A stretch of 64,000 nt of DNA from Carboxylicivirga fragile (GTDB lineage Bacteria; Bacteroidota; Bacteroidia; Bacteroidales; Marinilabiliaceae). Positions 46,975-56,934 of the stretch are shown here, piece after piece (within the stretch, counting starts at the first letter, position 1; each line of letters opens with the position of its first letter). The notes below the pieces were generated by a model that worked only from the letters and a program-made list of their open reading frames with translations, did no database searches and had not been told where the DNA came from. The position numbers and the translations under genes were made by a program. The stretch lies in assembly GCA_025499625.1 (NCBI GenBank), contig JAFMVD010000017.1, positions 1-64,000 of the forward strand, in the 5' to 3' direction.

Positions 46975-47819
46975 ATGGCTAGATTAAATAGGTTGTGTTC
47001 AATCTGTTTATCACTTTCTGAAATTTTTAAACCAGAACTGTAATTGAAATGGTAGGAAAGGGGAGCTATTTGTGTTTGGCGTAAATATTTTTTCAAATTT
47101 TGATATAAGGTATTTTGTCGGTCGTTTATACCATGCATTAGAACAGTAGTACTGTTTGATGCTAGTTCGAGTTGCTCAAAGGTATAGAGAACAAAATAGA
47201 TAAAGTCGTTGACATTGTTGTATTTAAATGAATTGCACAGTTTGAGTTTGCGAGATTCTAATACTACAATATCAAAGAAGTCAGCATGTATTCCTATGTG
47301 AATGATGCTTTTCTGTTTATTGTTTAAACTCGATAGCAAACAGGTTTCAACGAACGGGGAATAGTGCTGGTAAAACGAAATAGATTCGAATTGTGTTTTG
47401 GCTAAATGGTATAGGAATTTTGGAACGCTAAAAATATTCCAGGCATCAGCCATTTTTATTTTTTGAACTTGCAATTCAACATCTTCCAGTTCAATATTAT
47501 GATTCAATTTAAATAGATCACCTTTTTTCGCAGGATCGTATAAAGCCGTAGGAACAAGTGTAGCTTTATTACTATCCAGCATAAATAGCACTTTTTTGTA
47601 TGAGAATTGTAGTAGCTTTTCGGTTAACAAGGCCTCTTGTGTTTTTATTCCCTCTTTACTCTGATCGTTAAATGGAAGGTGAACAAAAGCGATGTAATTA
47701 TTTACTACAGGATCCAGTACAGAAAAAGAAAGTCCATCCGAACTGCTTCGGATGGACAAAAAATAAGATGTTGTTATACTTTCGTCAAACGACTGGTCAA
47801 CAACGTATGTATTTGACAT
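46965..47819 (-). CDS. DUF3822 family protein
   Basis: A 284-residue protein of DUF3822, a family restricted to Bacteroidota and usually found beside rsmD, as here. It has no signal peptide or membrane segment. The central part (KSIIHIGIHADFFDIVVLESRKLKLCNSF) has a strand-turn-strand pattern like ASKHA-fold proteins, but nucleotide motifs are weak. Function is unknown. Located 4 bases after the anchored protein gene and overlapping rsmD, it belongs to a three-gene operon. Confidence 0.82.
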   Translation of the reverse strand: MSNTYVVDQSFDESITTSYFLSIRSSSDGLSFSVLDPVVNNYIAFVHLPFNDQSKEGIKTQEALLTEKLLQFSYKKVLFMLDSNKATLVPTALYDPAKKGDLFKLNHNIELEDVELQVQKIKMADAWNIFSVPKFLYHLAKTQFESISFYQHYSPFVETCLLSSLNNKQKSIIHIGIHADFFDIVVLESRKLKLCNSFKYNNVNDFIYFVLYTFEQLELASNSTTVLMHGINDRQNTLYQNLKKYLRQTQIAPLSYHFNYSSGLKISESDKQIEHNLFNLAICV

Positions 47820-47823
47820 GGTC

Positions 47824-48456
47824 TTACTCCCAGTTACCAGCGTTATTGTTTGCTGCTTCTAAAGAACCAACTTTAAGTCCTGGATATCTTTCTAATTTTT
47901 GTGTCTTGTCATTAAGGTTAATTACTTCTTGTGCTTCAAGTCCTTTTAAGTATACATTGTTGTGAACTTTAGCTTCGAAAACCTGAACTTTAACACCAGA
48001 ACCGGTAACAACAACACCTGATCCCATTACAAATTTCTCGTCACCATCAACAAATGGAATGAAAGCTAAAGAATCTACAGCATAATTTGCCGGGAAAAGA
48101 GAATCTTTCACACTTACTCTAATTGTATCCCTTTTGATGATACCAAGTGCCAAGGCTTTAATCTCTGTAATACCTGCTTCTAACATACTGTCAGTAAGAC
48201 TTCCTTCTTTCTTAACCAATGGTAAAGAATCGCTTAAAATAAAGTTGATTAAGGTGTCAAAGCTACCTGTGTATTTGTTGTGTACCGATTTGTACGCTAC
48301 CTGAGCGTCACGGGTATACATCAATTTTTCCACATTAGCTTCTTTTCTAAGAGCGTGCTGCTCCTGAAAACGAATTGGTTTGTTAATACTTTCAACGCAC
48401 AAATAGCCTAAGGCAATTATAGCAACAACAAGGACAATCTGAATAACTGTTTTCAT
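47824..48456 (-). CDS. Conserved N-terminally anchored protein of unknown function
   Basis: A 210-residue protein with one N-terminal membrane helix (about residues 4-22) followed by a short coiled coil (about 30-55, QEQHALRKEANVEKLM) and a polar domain without recognised motifs. This layout recalls single-pass envelope proteins with a coiled neck. It is first in the operon with DUF3822 and rsmD and is divergent from a helicase gene. I do not recognise the family and give no function. Confidence 0.75.
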   Translation of the reverse strand: MKTVIQIVLVVAIIALGYLCVESINKPIRFQEQHALRKEANVEKLMYTRDAQVAYKSVHNKYTGSFDTLINFILSDSLPLVKKEGSLTDSMLEAGITEIKALALGIIKRDTIRVSVKDSLFPANYAVDSLAFIPFVDGDEKFVMGSGVVVTGSGVKVQVFEAKVHNNVYLKGLEAQEVINLNDKTQKLERYPGLKVGSLEAANNNAGNWE

Positions 48457-48545
48457 TATCTTTGGAATTTTGTTTTAGTTTGAATGCACAAATTTAAAAA
48501 AAAAATCAAATTATGATTTTCTAAAATGCTTTATCTACATTAAAA

Positions 48546-49970
48546 ATGCTAAATAATCATATATCAAGCTTAATTAGGGACAAATTTAGTTTCGAACCAA
48601 CATTTTCTCAAGCAAATTTAATTGATGGCTTAGGAAATTTTGTGATGAGTGAAGAATCAGATTCTGTTTGTTTGATTAAAGGATATGCTGGTACAGGTAA
48701 AACATCCTTAATGAAAGCTTTTACGGATGTGTTGGATGATATGGATATTCCATTTCAGATGATGGCACCTACAGGTAGGGCAGCTAAAGTTTTAAGTGCT
48801 TATACTCAAAAATCAGCTTTTACCATCCATAAACAGATTTATCGACGAGAAGCATCAAATAATGATTTTTCAAATTTTCATTTAAATTACAATAAATCAA
48901 AAGATGCCATTTTTATTGTGGATGAAGCGTCGATGATTTCGAATAGTAGCTTGGATTATACTATGTTTGGTTCGGGCCGCCTACTTGAGGATTTATTAAA
49001 TTTTGTTTTCGGCAAAGGCAAATGCAAGCTTGTTATTATAGGAGATGTGGCTCAGTTGCCACCAGTTGGTTTCGATGATAGTCCTGCTCTGGATAAGGAT
49101 AATTTGAGAAGTTTGGGGCTTAATGTGATTGACTATTTTTTAAGTGAGGTTGTAAGACAAGAAGAAGATAGTGGAATACTTTATAATGCGACTAAACTAA
49201 GGTTCTTACTTGATGAGCAGTTAAGTGAACCTGTTTTTCCTGATCTAGAAGCCGAAGGATATCCTGATTTTCGACGCATTACAGGTGAGGAGTTAATTGA
49301 TGAGTTAACCTGGTGTCAGGATAATTATGGTTTAGATGAAACATTGGTCGTTTGTCGGTCGAATAAAAGAGCTAATTTATTTAATCAGGGTATTCGAAAC
49401 AGTGTTCTTTTTCGAGAGGAGGAATTAACCTCGACGGATCATTTGTTGATAATGAAGAATAATTACCATTGGCTAAAGGATAGTAAAGAAGCCGATTTTA
49501 TTGCTAATGGTGATATTGCTGAAGTTGTTAGAATTAATGGTTATGAGGAATTGTATGATCGTCGTTTTGCTAATGTTACTTTACGTTTGTCTGACTATAA
49601 ATTGCTAGAGATAGATACTAAAATTGTATTGGATGCACTTCATACAGATACCGCAGGTTTTTCAAAAGAAGAACAGGAAACGTTTTTTAATAAGGTAATG
49701 GAGGATTATCAAGATGAAAAATCGCGGAGAAAACAATATGAAAAAGTAAAAGAGAATCCGTATTACAATGCTCTGCAGGTTAAATATGCTTACGCAATGA
49801 CATGCCATAAGTCGCAAGGTGGTCAATGGAAGGCTGTTTTTATCGATCAGGGTTATGTGCCCGAAGACCAAATGGGAAGAAGTTATTTAAGGTGGTTGTA
49901 CACCGCAATTACTCGTGCCACAGAGCGTGTTTATTTAGTGAACTTTAAAGATGAGTTTTTTCAGGATTAA
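48546..49970 (+). CDS. RecD2-like superfamily 1 DNA helicase
   Basis: A 474-residue helicase with the UvrD_C_2 (RecD-type) ending. Motifs: Walker A KGYAGTGKTSLMKAF, motif Ia MMAPTGRAAKVL, Walker B FIVDEASMIS, motif III IIGDVAQLPPVG, motif V/VI YAMTCHKSQGGQWKAVFID and LYTAITRATERVYLV. It lacks the N-terminal helix-hairpin-helix region of full RecD2 (about 700 residues), so it resembles the compact Dda/RecD-like helicases common in Bacteroidota. Probably works 5'-3' in repair or replication restart; this is inference. Ends at a terminator. Confidence 0.88.
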   Translation: MLNNHISSLIRDKFSFEPTFSQANLIDGLGNFVMSEESDSVCLIKGYAGTGKTSLMKAFTDVLDDMDIPFQMMAPTGRAAKVLSAYTQKSAFTIHKQIYRREASNNDFSNFHLNYNKSKDAIFIVDEASMISNSSLDYTMFGSGRLLEDLLNFVFGKGKCKLVIIGDVAQLPPVGFDDSPALDKDNLRSLGLNVIDYFLSEVVRQEEDSGILYNATKLRFLLDEQLSEPVFPDLEAEGYPDFRRITGEELIDELTWCQDNYGLDETLVVCRSNKRANLFNQGIRNSVLFREEELTSTDHLLIMKNNYHWLKDSKEADFIANGDIAEVVRINGYEELYDRRFANVTLRLSDYKLLEIDTKIVLDALHTDTAGFSKEEQETFFNKVMEDYQDEKSRRKQYEKVKENPYYNALQVKYAYAMTCHKSQGGQWKAVFIDQGYVPEDQMGRSYLRWLYTAITRATERVYLVNFKDEFFQD

Positions 49971-50000
49971 AAAATCATGAAAGAATTGACAAAAATAAAA

Positions 50001-50032
50001 AAGGTACACTCATTATGTCGAGTGTACCTTTA
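50001..50032. terminator. Bidirectional terminator between helicase and phosphohexomutase genes
   Basis: The near-perfect hairpin aaaggtacactc/gagtgtaccttt (50001-50032, 12-bp stem) has A and T tracts on both sides and lies between convergent genes, about 20-30 bases from each stop codon. Confidence 0.9.
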
Positions 50033-50052
50033 TATTTTAATGAAAAATCGAA

Positions 50053-51801
50053 TTAAATTCCTAAATCCTTAACAATGCTATCAATAATTTTATCAGCCTC
50101 GTCATTGGCAGGATAATATTCTTCTTTACTATTCATTGGTACCTGAACTTCAAAATAGAATTTAATTTTAGGCTCTGTACCAGATGGTCGAACCGAAACT
50201 TTATATCCTTTTTCGGTGAAGAATTGAAGAACATTTGATTCTTCTGGTAAATCAATTGCTTCTTCCGTTTTGTTGAGTACATCCTTAGCCTTAAGCACTG
50301 AATAATCTTTAATGACTTTTATTTTGTCTCCAGCTAAAGTAACAGGCGGTGTACTTCTGAAATTTTGCATCAATTGCTTAATTTCATCTGCACCAGTTTT
50401 TCCTTCGCGAACAATATAGATCATTTTCTCTTTTGAGAAACCATACTCCATATAGATGTCTTGAAGAACATCGAATAACGTTTTACCTTGATCTTTGGCC
50501 CACGCTGCTATTTCTGCAGTGATAGTTATAGCAGCCACTGCATCCTTGTCGCGTACGTAATCGCCAGGAAGGAATCCGTATGATTCTTCGCCACCACAAA
50601 TGTATTTCTTCTTTCCTTCTAACTCACGAATAACTTTAGCAATCCATTTAAAACCGGTGTAAACATCAAAATATTCAACATCGTTTTTAACGGCTATTTC
50701 TTTAATTAATTCGGTAGTTACAATGGTTTTAACAATGTATTCCTTCCCGGTTAATTTTCCAGTTTCTTTCCATTTCTTTATAATGTACCAAGTTAATAGT
50801 GTTGCCGTTTGATTACCATTAACAAGGATAAATTCACCTTTTTCATTTTTAACAGCAATACCTAAGCGATCAGAATCTGGATCAGATGCCATTACAATAT
50901 CAGCATCTGTTTCGCGTGCTTTATTTAGCGCCATCTCAAGTGCTGCTGGCTCTTCCGGATTTGGAGAAACAACAGTTGGAAATTCGCCACTAACTACGTC
51001 TTGTTCTGGTACGTTTATTACGTTCTCAAATCCGCATTGACGAAGAGCAGCAGGAATCATCTTTACACCAGTACCATGTATTGGTGAATAAACTATTTTA
51101 AGATCTTTGTTGCGTTTAATGAGATTAGCATCTAAAACCAACGATTCTACTTGGTCAAGGAATTGCTTGTCCATATCCTCACCCAATTCTTCAATTAGGC
51201 TTTTGTTTCCGTCGAATTTAATATCCTGAACCGAAGTGATGTTGTTTACTTCGTCAATTACATTAGTGTCATGTGGTGCAGTTAATTGAGCCCCATCATT
51301 CCAATAAGCTTTGTAACCATTGTAGGCTTTGGGGTTATGTGAAGCTGTGATGATTACACCTGTTTGACAACCCAATTGTCGGATAGCATAAGATATTTCA
51401 GGAGTTGGGCGTAAATCCTCAAATAAGTAGGCTTTAATCCCATTTGCGCTGAAGATATCAGCCACCACTTCGGCAAATAAGCGGCTATTGTTTCTACAGT
51501 CGTAACCTATCACTGCACCTTTTTCTGAAACGTTAGCAAATTCTTTATTAATGTAATTTGCCAGCCCTTGTGTAGCTGCTCCTACCGTATAGCGGTTCAT
51601 GCGGTTTGAACCTGGCCCCATGATTCCTCTTAAACCACCGGTTCCAAATTCCAGGTCTTTATAAAATGAATCAATAAGTGCTGTTTTGTCATCGTTGTTC
51701 ATTAAATCACGGATGGCATCTTTCGTTGCCTCGTCGTATGCGCCATCGAGCCACGATTGTGCCTTTTCGATAACCTCTGTTAATACGTCTTGATTTTGCA
51801 T
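50053..51801 (-). CDS. Phosphoglucomutase/phosphomannomutase family enzyme
   Basis: A 582-residue alpha-D-phosphohexomutase. The phospho-Ser loop is ITASHNPKAYNGYK, the Mg loop is SDPDSDRLGIAV, the sugar-binding loop is GGEESYGFLPGD and the phosphate-binding loop is VRPSGTEPKIKFY. This length and the GTGGLRG motif fit the PgcA/PGM2-type group that interconverts glucose-1-P and glucose-6-P, with related sugars possible. It supplies glucose-1-phosphate, the substrate of the RfbA gene 1.7-2.6 kb upstream. Spacing to rfbD is 27 bases, so it may be co-transcribed with it. Confidence 0.93.
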   Translation of the reverse strand: MQNQDVLTEVIEKAQSWLDGAYDEATKDAIRDLMNNDDKTALIDSFYKDLEFGTGGLRGIMGPGSNRMNRYTVGAATQGLANYINKEFANVSEKGAVIGYDCRNNSRLFAEVVADIFSANGIKAYLFEDLRPTPEISYAIRQLGCQTGVIITASHNPKAYNGYKAYWNDGAQLTAPHDTNVIDEVNNITSVQDIKFDGNKSLIEELGEDMDKQFLDQVESLVLDANLIKRNKDLKIVYSPIHGTGVKMIPAALRQCGFENVINVPEQDVVSGEFPTVVSPNPEEPAALEMALNKARETDADIVMASDPDSDRLGIAVKNEKGEFILVNGNQTATLLTWYIIKKWKETGKLTGKEYIVKTIVTTELIKEIAVKNDVEYFDVYTGFKWIAKVIRELEGKKKYICGGEESYGFLPGDYVRDKDAVAAITITAEIAAWAKDQGKTLFDVLQDIYMEYGFSKEKMIYIVREGKTGADEIKQLMQNFRSTPPVTLAGDKIKVIKDYSVLKAKDVLNKTEEAIDLPEESNVLQFFTEKGYKVSVRPSGTEPKIKFYFEVQVPMNSKEEYYPANDEADKIIDSIVKDLGI

Positions 51802-51828
51802 TTTAGAATACTTGTTGGTGTGTTGATA

Positions 51829-52701
51829 TTAGCTATTTAATTCTTTGATACATTTCTTTAAACTGTCTTTCCAGTATGGTATCTGTATCTTATATATGTC
51901 TTTAATCTTTCCTTTGTTTAAAACGCTATAATGCGGGCGAGGGGCAGCTGTTGGGTAATCTTTCGTTTCGATTGGAAGAACTTTACAGCTGATATTATTT
52001 AATTGGTGGATCGCCAATGTGAAATCGTACCACGAGCAAACGCCTTCGTTACTGTAATGATATATACCACTTGAAAAAGGTATGCTTTGATCAATGTCGC
52101 AATTGATAATATGTAGTATCACATTGGCAAGATCGTTTGAAAAAGTTGGGGTTCCAACTTGATCAAAAATTACACCCAATTGTTCACGCTCTGTCCCTAA
52201 ACGTATCATTGTTTTTACGAAGTTATTACCATAAATTGAATATAGCCATGACGTACGGACAATAATTGAATTAGAATTACTGTTTAATAATTCTTGTTCC
52301 CCTTGTAGTTTAGTTTTGCCATATACTGAATTTGGGCAAGTGTCATCTGATTCAATATAAGGACGATGTTGTTTTCCATCAAATACATAATCCGTAGAGA
52401 CATGAATTACTTTTGAGTTAGTGCTTGCACTAACTTCCCCAATTATTTTAAGAGCTATATGATTAATTTCATTGGCGAGTATAGTTTCTTCTTCTGCCTT
52501 ATCCACTGCTGTATAAGCTGTGCAATTGATGATGTAATCATAATTATCAGCCTCAATGGTGTTTTTTATTGCTTGTTGGTCAGTTACATTGAGGGATTCA
52601 ATGCTAGTAAAGTGAAAATTGCAGTTGTTTATAACTGTGTGAGAAGATTTAATATCCTGCCCCAACTGACCTTCTGAGCCTATAACTAATACCTTTGTCA
52701 T
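51829..52701 (-). CDS. rfbD: dTDP-4-dehydrorhamnose reductase
   Basis: A 290-residue SDR enzyme. It has the NAD(P) motif VIGSEGQLGQDI, the conserved INCTAYTAVDKAEEE, the catalytic region STDYVFDG then YGKTKLQGE (YxxxK) and VRTSWLYS. It performs the last step to dTDP-L-rhamnose. It starts 3 bases after the rfbC stop, so the two are tightly coupled. Confidence 0.95.
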   Translation of the reverse strand: MTKVLVIGSEGQLGQDIKSSHTVINNCNFHFTSIESLNVTDQQAIKNTIEADNYDYIINCTAYTAVDKAEEETILANEINHIALKIIGEVSASTNSKVIHVSTDYVFDGKQHRPYIESDDTCPNSVYGKTKLQGEQELLNSNSNSIIVRTSWLYSIYGNNFVKTMIRLGTEREQLGVIFDQVGTPTFSNDLANVILHIINCDIDQSIPFSSGIYHYSNEGVCSWYDFTLAIHQLNNISCKVLPIETKDYPTAAPRPHYSVLNKGKIKDIYKIQIPYWKDSLKKCIKELNS

Positions 52702-52704
52702 TTA

Positions 52705-53256
52705 TTAAAGGAAATTATATTCAGCCTCTTTGAACGAAGGAAGAGCACTGTCTTTGTGAGAAATGATTATTTTTTCATTTGGAATTTGCCAATCAATTGC
52801 AAGTTCAGCATCATTGAAGGCAATTCCTCTTTCCGACTCTCGATTGTAATAATTGTTACATTTATACATGAAGGTTGCTGTTTCAGTTAATACTGAAAAA
52901 CCATGAGCAAAACCTTCAGGAATATAGAACTGCTTTTTATTTTCTGCAGACAGTTCGATTGATACATGTTGACCAAAAGTTGGTGATTTTTTACGCAAAT
53001 CAACCGCTACGTCTAAAACTGTTCCTTCAAGTACTTGAACTAATTTTGATTGAGAATAAGGGGCAAGCTGGTAGTGCAGACCTCTCACCGTTCCATAGCA
53101 TGATTTTGAAATATTATCTTGAACGAAAGAATCTTTGATCTTATGCTCATTGAATCGACTGTGGTTGTAACTTTCATAGAAGTAACCTCTGTCATCCTTA
53201 AAAAGTTGCGGTTCAATGATTAGCAAATCTTGTATTTTGGTCTCAATTACTTTCAT
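52705..53256 (-). CDS. rfbC: dTDP-4-dehydrorhamnose 3,5-epimerase
   Basis: A 183-residue cupin. Signatures: DDRGYFYESYN, SFVQDNISKSCYGTVRGLHYQ with the catalytic His, KLVQVLEGTVLDVAVDLRKKSPTFG and YIPEGFAHGF. It epimerises dTDP-4-keto-6-deoxyglucose before reduction by RfbD. It lies 258 bases after rfbA in the transcript direction, a longer gap than within the other pairs and without a gene. Confidence 0.96.
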   Translation of the reverse strand: MKVIETKIQDLLIIEPQLFKDDRGYFYESYNHSRFNEHKIKDSFVQDNISKSCYGTVRGLHYQLAPYSQSKLVQVLEGTVLDVAVDLRKKSPTFGQHVSIELSAENKKQFYIPEGFAHGFSVLTETATFMYKCNNYYNRESERGIAFNDAELAIDWQIPNEKIIISHKDSALPSFKEAEYNFL

Positions 53257-53514
53257 GTATATTGGTTGATGTTATTATTGGGTAAAGTCAACTATAGTTG
53301 TGATTTATAGTATTTCAAAAATCAGGTTTATTAATCTAGCGCAAATATAAGTATTACGCTTGAATATTATAAGAAACAAAAGCTTATTCCAATTACATGA
53401 AACGACCCATGAGAAAAAGTTCTCATACACGAGGATGGTTATCTTTTGGGAGTTCCATCTGACCTTAAAAAACAAAAATATAAACAGATGAAATAAGCTT
53501 TTTTTTCTTTTAGC

Positions 53515-54393
53515 TTATTGATGGTCAGCTATCTTTACTAAATACTGACCATATTCATTTTTGCTTAAAGGTTCGGCTAATTTAAGTAGTTGCTCTCTGG
53601 ATATGTATCCTTTGTTGTAAGCAATTTCTTCGAGACAAGCTACTTTTAAACCTTGTCTATTTTCAATGGTTGAGATAAAATTGCTGGCTTGAAGTAAACT
53701 GTCATGGGTTCCTGTGTCAAGCCAGGCAGTGCCACGACCTAGTCTGGTTAATGTTAATTTATCTTCCTCCAGGTACAAACGATTTAGATCTGTTATTTCC
53801 AGCTCACCACGTTTAGATGGTTTTAACGATTTAGCCTTGCTAATCACATCGTTTGGGTAGAAATACAATCCGGTAACTGCATAGTTTGATTTAGGTTCAG
53901 TTGGTTTTTCTTCCAATGAAATAACGTGTCCATTTTTATCAAATTCAGCTACCCCATATCGTTCCGGGTCATTTACGTAATATCCGAATACAACAGCGTT
54001 ATCCTCTATTTTAGTTGCGGTTTCAAGTGTTTTACTAAATTCAAAACCATAATAAATATTGTCACCTAGTACTAGAGCTACATTGTCATCACCTATAAAC
54101 TCTTCTCCAATAATGAAGGCTTGTGCCAATCCATCAGGTGATGGTTGTTCAGCATAGGTAATTTGTAAACCTAAATCACTTCCGTCTCCAAATAAATGTT
54201 TATAGAGGGGTAAATCATGTGGTGTGCTTATTATTAATATATCTCTGATACCAGCTAACATTAATACTGATAGAGGATAATATATCATTGGCTTGTCATA
54301 AACAGGAATGATCTGTTTCGAAATACTTTTAGTAACTGGGTATAAACGGGTGCCTGAGCCTCCTGCTAATATAATGCCTTTTCTTTTTGTCAT
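53515..54393 (-). CDS. rfbA: Glucose-1-phosphate thymidylyltransferase
   Basis: A 292-residue nucleotidyltransferase. It shows [63 protein letters not shown] and [11 protein letters not shown]. It makes dTDP-glucose, the first step in dTDP-L-rhamnose synthesis. The next enzyme, dTDP-glucose 4,6-dehydratase (RfbB), is not in this window. The stop is near an A/T-rich imperfect hairpin (about 53492-53519) that overlaps the gene end. Confidence 0.96.
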   Translation of the reverse strand: MTKRKGIILAGGSGTRLYPVTKSISKQIIPVYDKPMIYYPLSVLMLAGIRDILIISTPHDLPLYKHLFGDGSDLGLQITYAEQPSPDGLAQAFIIGEEFIGDDNVALVLGDNIYYGFEFSKTLETATKIEDNAVVFGYYVNDPERYGVAEFDKNGHVISLEEKPTEPKSNYAVTGLYFYPNDVISKAKSLKPSKRGELEITDLNRLYLEEDKLTLTRLGRGTAWLDTGTHDSLLQASNFISTIENRQGLKVACLEEIAYNKGYISREQLLKLAEPLSKNEYGQYLVKIADHQ

Positions 54394-54425
54394 GATTTGT
54401 TTTTTTTAGGTATTTAGTTTTGGTA

Positions 54426-55385
54426 TTATTTTCTTGTCCAACCTTGTTTTAGCAAATTGTCGAAATAGTTGATTGTATTTTGTAGACCTTGTTCTAACTG
54501 AATTTTAGGCTCCCAGTTGTTGAGTTCTTTTTTCGCTAAAGAAATATCAGGTTGCCTCTGTGTTGGGTCATCTGCTGGAAGAGGCATGTATGTGATTTTT
54601 GATTTAGAATTAGTTAGTCGGATTACGGCTTCGGCTAATTCAAGCATCGAAAATTCATTTGGGTTGCCGATATTAACAGGACCATAAAAATCGTCTCTTG
54701 AACCCATCATACGTATCATTCCTTCTACCAGATCATCTACATACTGAAAAGACCTAGTTTGTTTACCATCTCCAAAAATGGTTATGTCTTCGTTTAATAA
54801 TGCCTGCATTATAAAATTTGATACTACTCTACCATCTTCCGGGTTCATCCTTGGTCCATACGTATTGAAGATGCGAATGATTTTAATGGCAACATCATTT
54901 TGTTCGTGATAGTTAATGAATAAACTCTCAGCACAACGTTTTCCTTCATCATAACATGAGCGAATACCAATTGGGTTTACATTTCCCCAGTATGATTCTG
55001 GTTGGGGGTGAATTAGGGGATCGCCATACACCTCACTTGTTGAGGCTTGCAGGATTTTCGCTTTAGTACGCTTTGCAAGACCAAGCATGTTAATGGCTCC
55101 CATTACCGATGTTTTTATCGTTTTAATGGAGTTGTATTGGTAATGAACGGGTGAAGCCGGACAAGCCAGATTGTATATTTCATCAACCTCAATAAAATAT
55201 GGGTGTGTTACATCGTGACGAATTAATTCGAAGTATGGATTATCCAGAAGGTGTACAATGTTGCTTTTGGAACCGGTGAAATAATTATCTAAGCAAATAA
55301 CCTCGTTACCTTCCTTAATTAAACGTTCACATAAGTGTGAACCAATAAAGCCGGCACCTCCAGTAATCAATATTCTTTTATTCAT
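54426..55385 (-). CDS. UDP-glucuronate decarboxylase (UDP-xylose synthase), SDR family
   Basis: A 319-residue extended SDR. It has [36 protein letters not shown] (typical of UDP-xylose synthases), [25 protein letters not shown] with the YxxxK pair, and [10 protein letters not shown]. It converts UDP-glucuronate to UDP-xylose. The adjacent UDP-glucose dehydrogenase makes its substrate, which supports the call. It is in line with rfbA (32-base gap). Confidence 0.93.
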   Translation of the reverse strand: MNKRILITGGAGFIGSHLCERLIKEGNEVICLDNYFTGSKSNIVHLLDNPYFELIRHDVTHPYFIEVDEIYNLACPASPVHYQYNSIKTIKTSVMGAINMLGLAKRTKAKILQASTSEVYGDPLIHPQPESYWGNVNPIGIRSCYDEGKRCAESLFINYHEQNDVAIKIIRIFNTYGPRMNPEDGRVVSNFIMQALLNEDITIFGDGKQTRSFQYVDDLVEGMIRMMGSRDDFYGPVNIGNPNEFSMLELAEAVIRLTNSKSKITYMPLPADDPTQRQPDISLAKKELNNWEPKIQLEQGLQNTINYFDNLLKQGWTRK

Positions 55386-55560
55386 TTTTTTTCTTTTAAT
55401 AAGCTACGATAAAGCTTTATTGCGAATTTGTGTCGACCACAAAATGGCAATATACATTATTTTTAAATCCCAAAAATACAAAACTAATCTACTTCACTTA
55501 GTCTTTTTGATAAACTACTTCCATATAATGATGAAAACGGTGAAGTACTTTTAAATAAGA

Positions 55561-55592
55561 AAGCCTGAATGCTATAAGTATTCAGGCTTTCT
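55561..55592 (-). terminator. Terminator of the UDP-glucose dehydrogenase gene
   Basis: The hairpin aagcctgaat/attcaggctt (55561-55589) has T residues beyond it on the minus strand and is 20 bases past the stop at 55609, so the dehydrogenase is mostly transcribed apart from the genes that follow. Confidence 0.78.
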
Positions 55593-55608
55593 TATTTGTA
55601 ATTGTAGC

Positions 55609-56934
55609 TTATAATAATTCTGTTTGACGACCAATACTATAATACGTAAAGTCGTTTTCCTTCATTTCGTTAGCATCATAAATGTTACGCCCATCAAAAA
55701 TGACATTATTATTCATTAATTTTTTCATCACCTTAAAGTTTGGTAGGCGGAATTCCGGCCACTCCGTAATCAGGATTAAGGCATCGGCATCAATTAATGC
55801 GTCGTATTGATCTTTTCCATACTCGATTCTGTCGCCAAGTGATTTCTTTGCTTCCTCAGTAGCAACAGGATCATAGGCCTTTACCTTAGCACCAGCTTCC
55901 AACAAGGCTTCAATTATTACCAGAGATGGCGCTTCGCGCATGTCATCAGTTTGTGGCTTAAAAGACAAACCCCAAACACCAAAGGTTAATCCTTTTATGT
56001 CAGGGAAATGTTTTTTCACCTTCTTTACCAACACTTTTTTCTGATCCTCATTTACCTCTTCTACCGATTCAAGTATACGTAGATTATAATTATTCTGCTG
56101 AGCTGTTTTGATTATAGCTTTTACATCTTTCGGAAAACATGAACCACCATAACCAGCACCAGGGTATATGAACTTATTTCCAATACGCGAGTCTGATCCT
56201 ATGCCTCGTCTTACGTTAGCTGCATCAGCTCCAACAATTTCGCATAAGTTTGCGATATCATTCATGAAACTAATTTTGGTTGCTAACATGGCGTTGGCCG
56301 CGTATTTTGTCATTTCAGCCGATGGTACGTCCATAAATAAAATTGGATGCCCGTTTAATACAAATGGCTTATATAGACGACGCATAATCTTTTCTGCTTT
56401 TTCAGACTCCACGCCAACCACTATTCTGTCCGGCTTTAAGAAATCTTCAATGGCATTTCCTTCCTTTAGAAATTCAGGATTTGATGCCACATCAAAATCG
56501 ATGCTAGCACCTCTTTTTTCAATTTCGTCTTGTACGGCAGCTTTTACTTTTTGAGCTGTTCCAATAGGTACGGTGCTCTTAGTTATAATCACCATGTGGT
56601 GGTTCATGTGTCGACCAATTTGACGCGCAACTTCAAGGACGTGACTCAGATCAGCACTGCCATCTTCTCCAGGAGGTGTGCCCACAGCGATGAAAATTGC
56701 TTCGGTTTGATCAAGGCTATCTTTTAGGTCAGTTGTAAAGTGTAATCGTTCTTTTTCAACGTTTGAAACAACCATTCGGTCTAAGCCAGGCTCATAAATA
56801 GGTATAATACCTTGTTTTAGTTTAGCTATTTTATCTTCATCAATATCAACACAAGTGACATTGACGCCAGTGTCTGCAAAACATGTACCTGTTACCAATC
56901 CAACATAACCTGTTCCGACAATAGAAATCTTCAT
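55609..56934 (-). CDS. UDP-glucose 6-dehydrogenase
   Basis: The start is moved to the internal Met (base 56934): MKISIVGTGYVGLVTGTCFAD is the standard N-terminus. The protein has the NAD domain, the central helix with TKSTVPIGTA and NPEFLKEGNA, the catalytic Cys in GAGYGGSCFPKD and the C-terminal domain with WGLSFKPQTDDMREAP. It oxidises UDP-glucose to UDP-glucuronate in two NAD+ steps. With the decarboxylase it gives UDP-xylose for surface polysaccharide. Divergent from rpsA. Confidence 0.96.
   Translation of the reverse strand: MKISIVGTGYVGLVTGTCFADTGVNVTCVDIDEDKIAKLKQGIIPIYEPGLDRMVVSNVEKERLHFTTDLKDSLDQTEAIFIAVGTPPGEDGSADLSHVLEVARQIGRHMNHHMVIITKSTVPIGTAQKVKAAVQDEIEKRGASIDFDVASNPEFLKEGNAIEDFLKPDRIVVGVESEKAEKIMRRLYKPFVLNGHPILFMDVPSAEMTKYAANAMLATKISFMNDIANLCEIVGADAANVRRGIGSDSRIGNKFIYPGAGYGGSCFPKDVKAIIKTAQQNNYNLRILESVEEVNEDQKKVLVKKVKKHFPDIKGLTFGVWGLSFKPQTDDMREAPSLVIIEALLEAGAKVKAYDPVATEEAKKSLGDRIEYGKDQYDALIDADALILITEWPEFRLPNFKVMKKLMNNNVIFDGRNIYDANEMKENDFTYYSIGRQTELL

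Noticed and set aside
53409-53426. Small hairpin atgagaa/ttctcat between rfbC and rfbA
   Set aside because: Stem of seven A/T-rich pairs with no T tract; too weak to call a terminator or RNA element.
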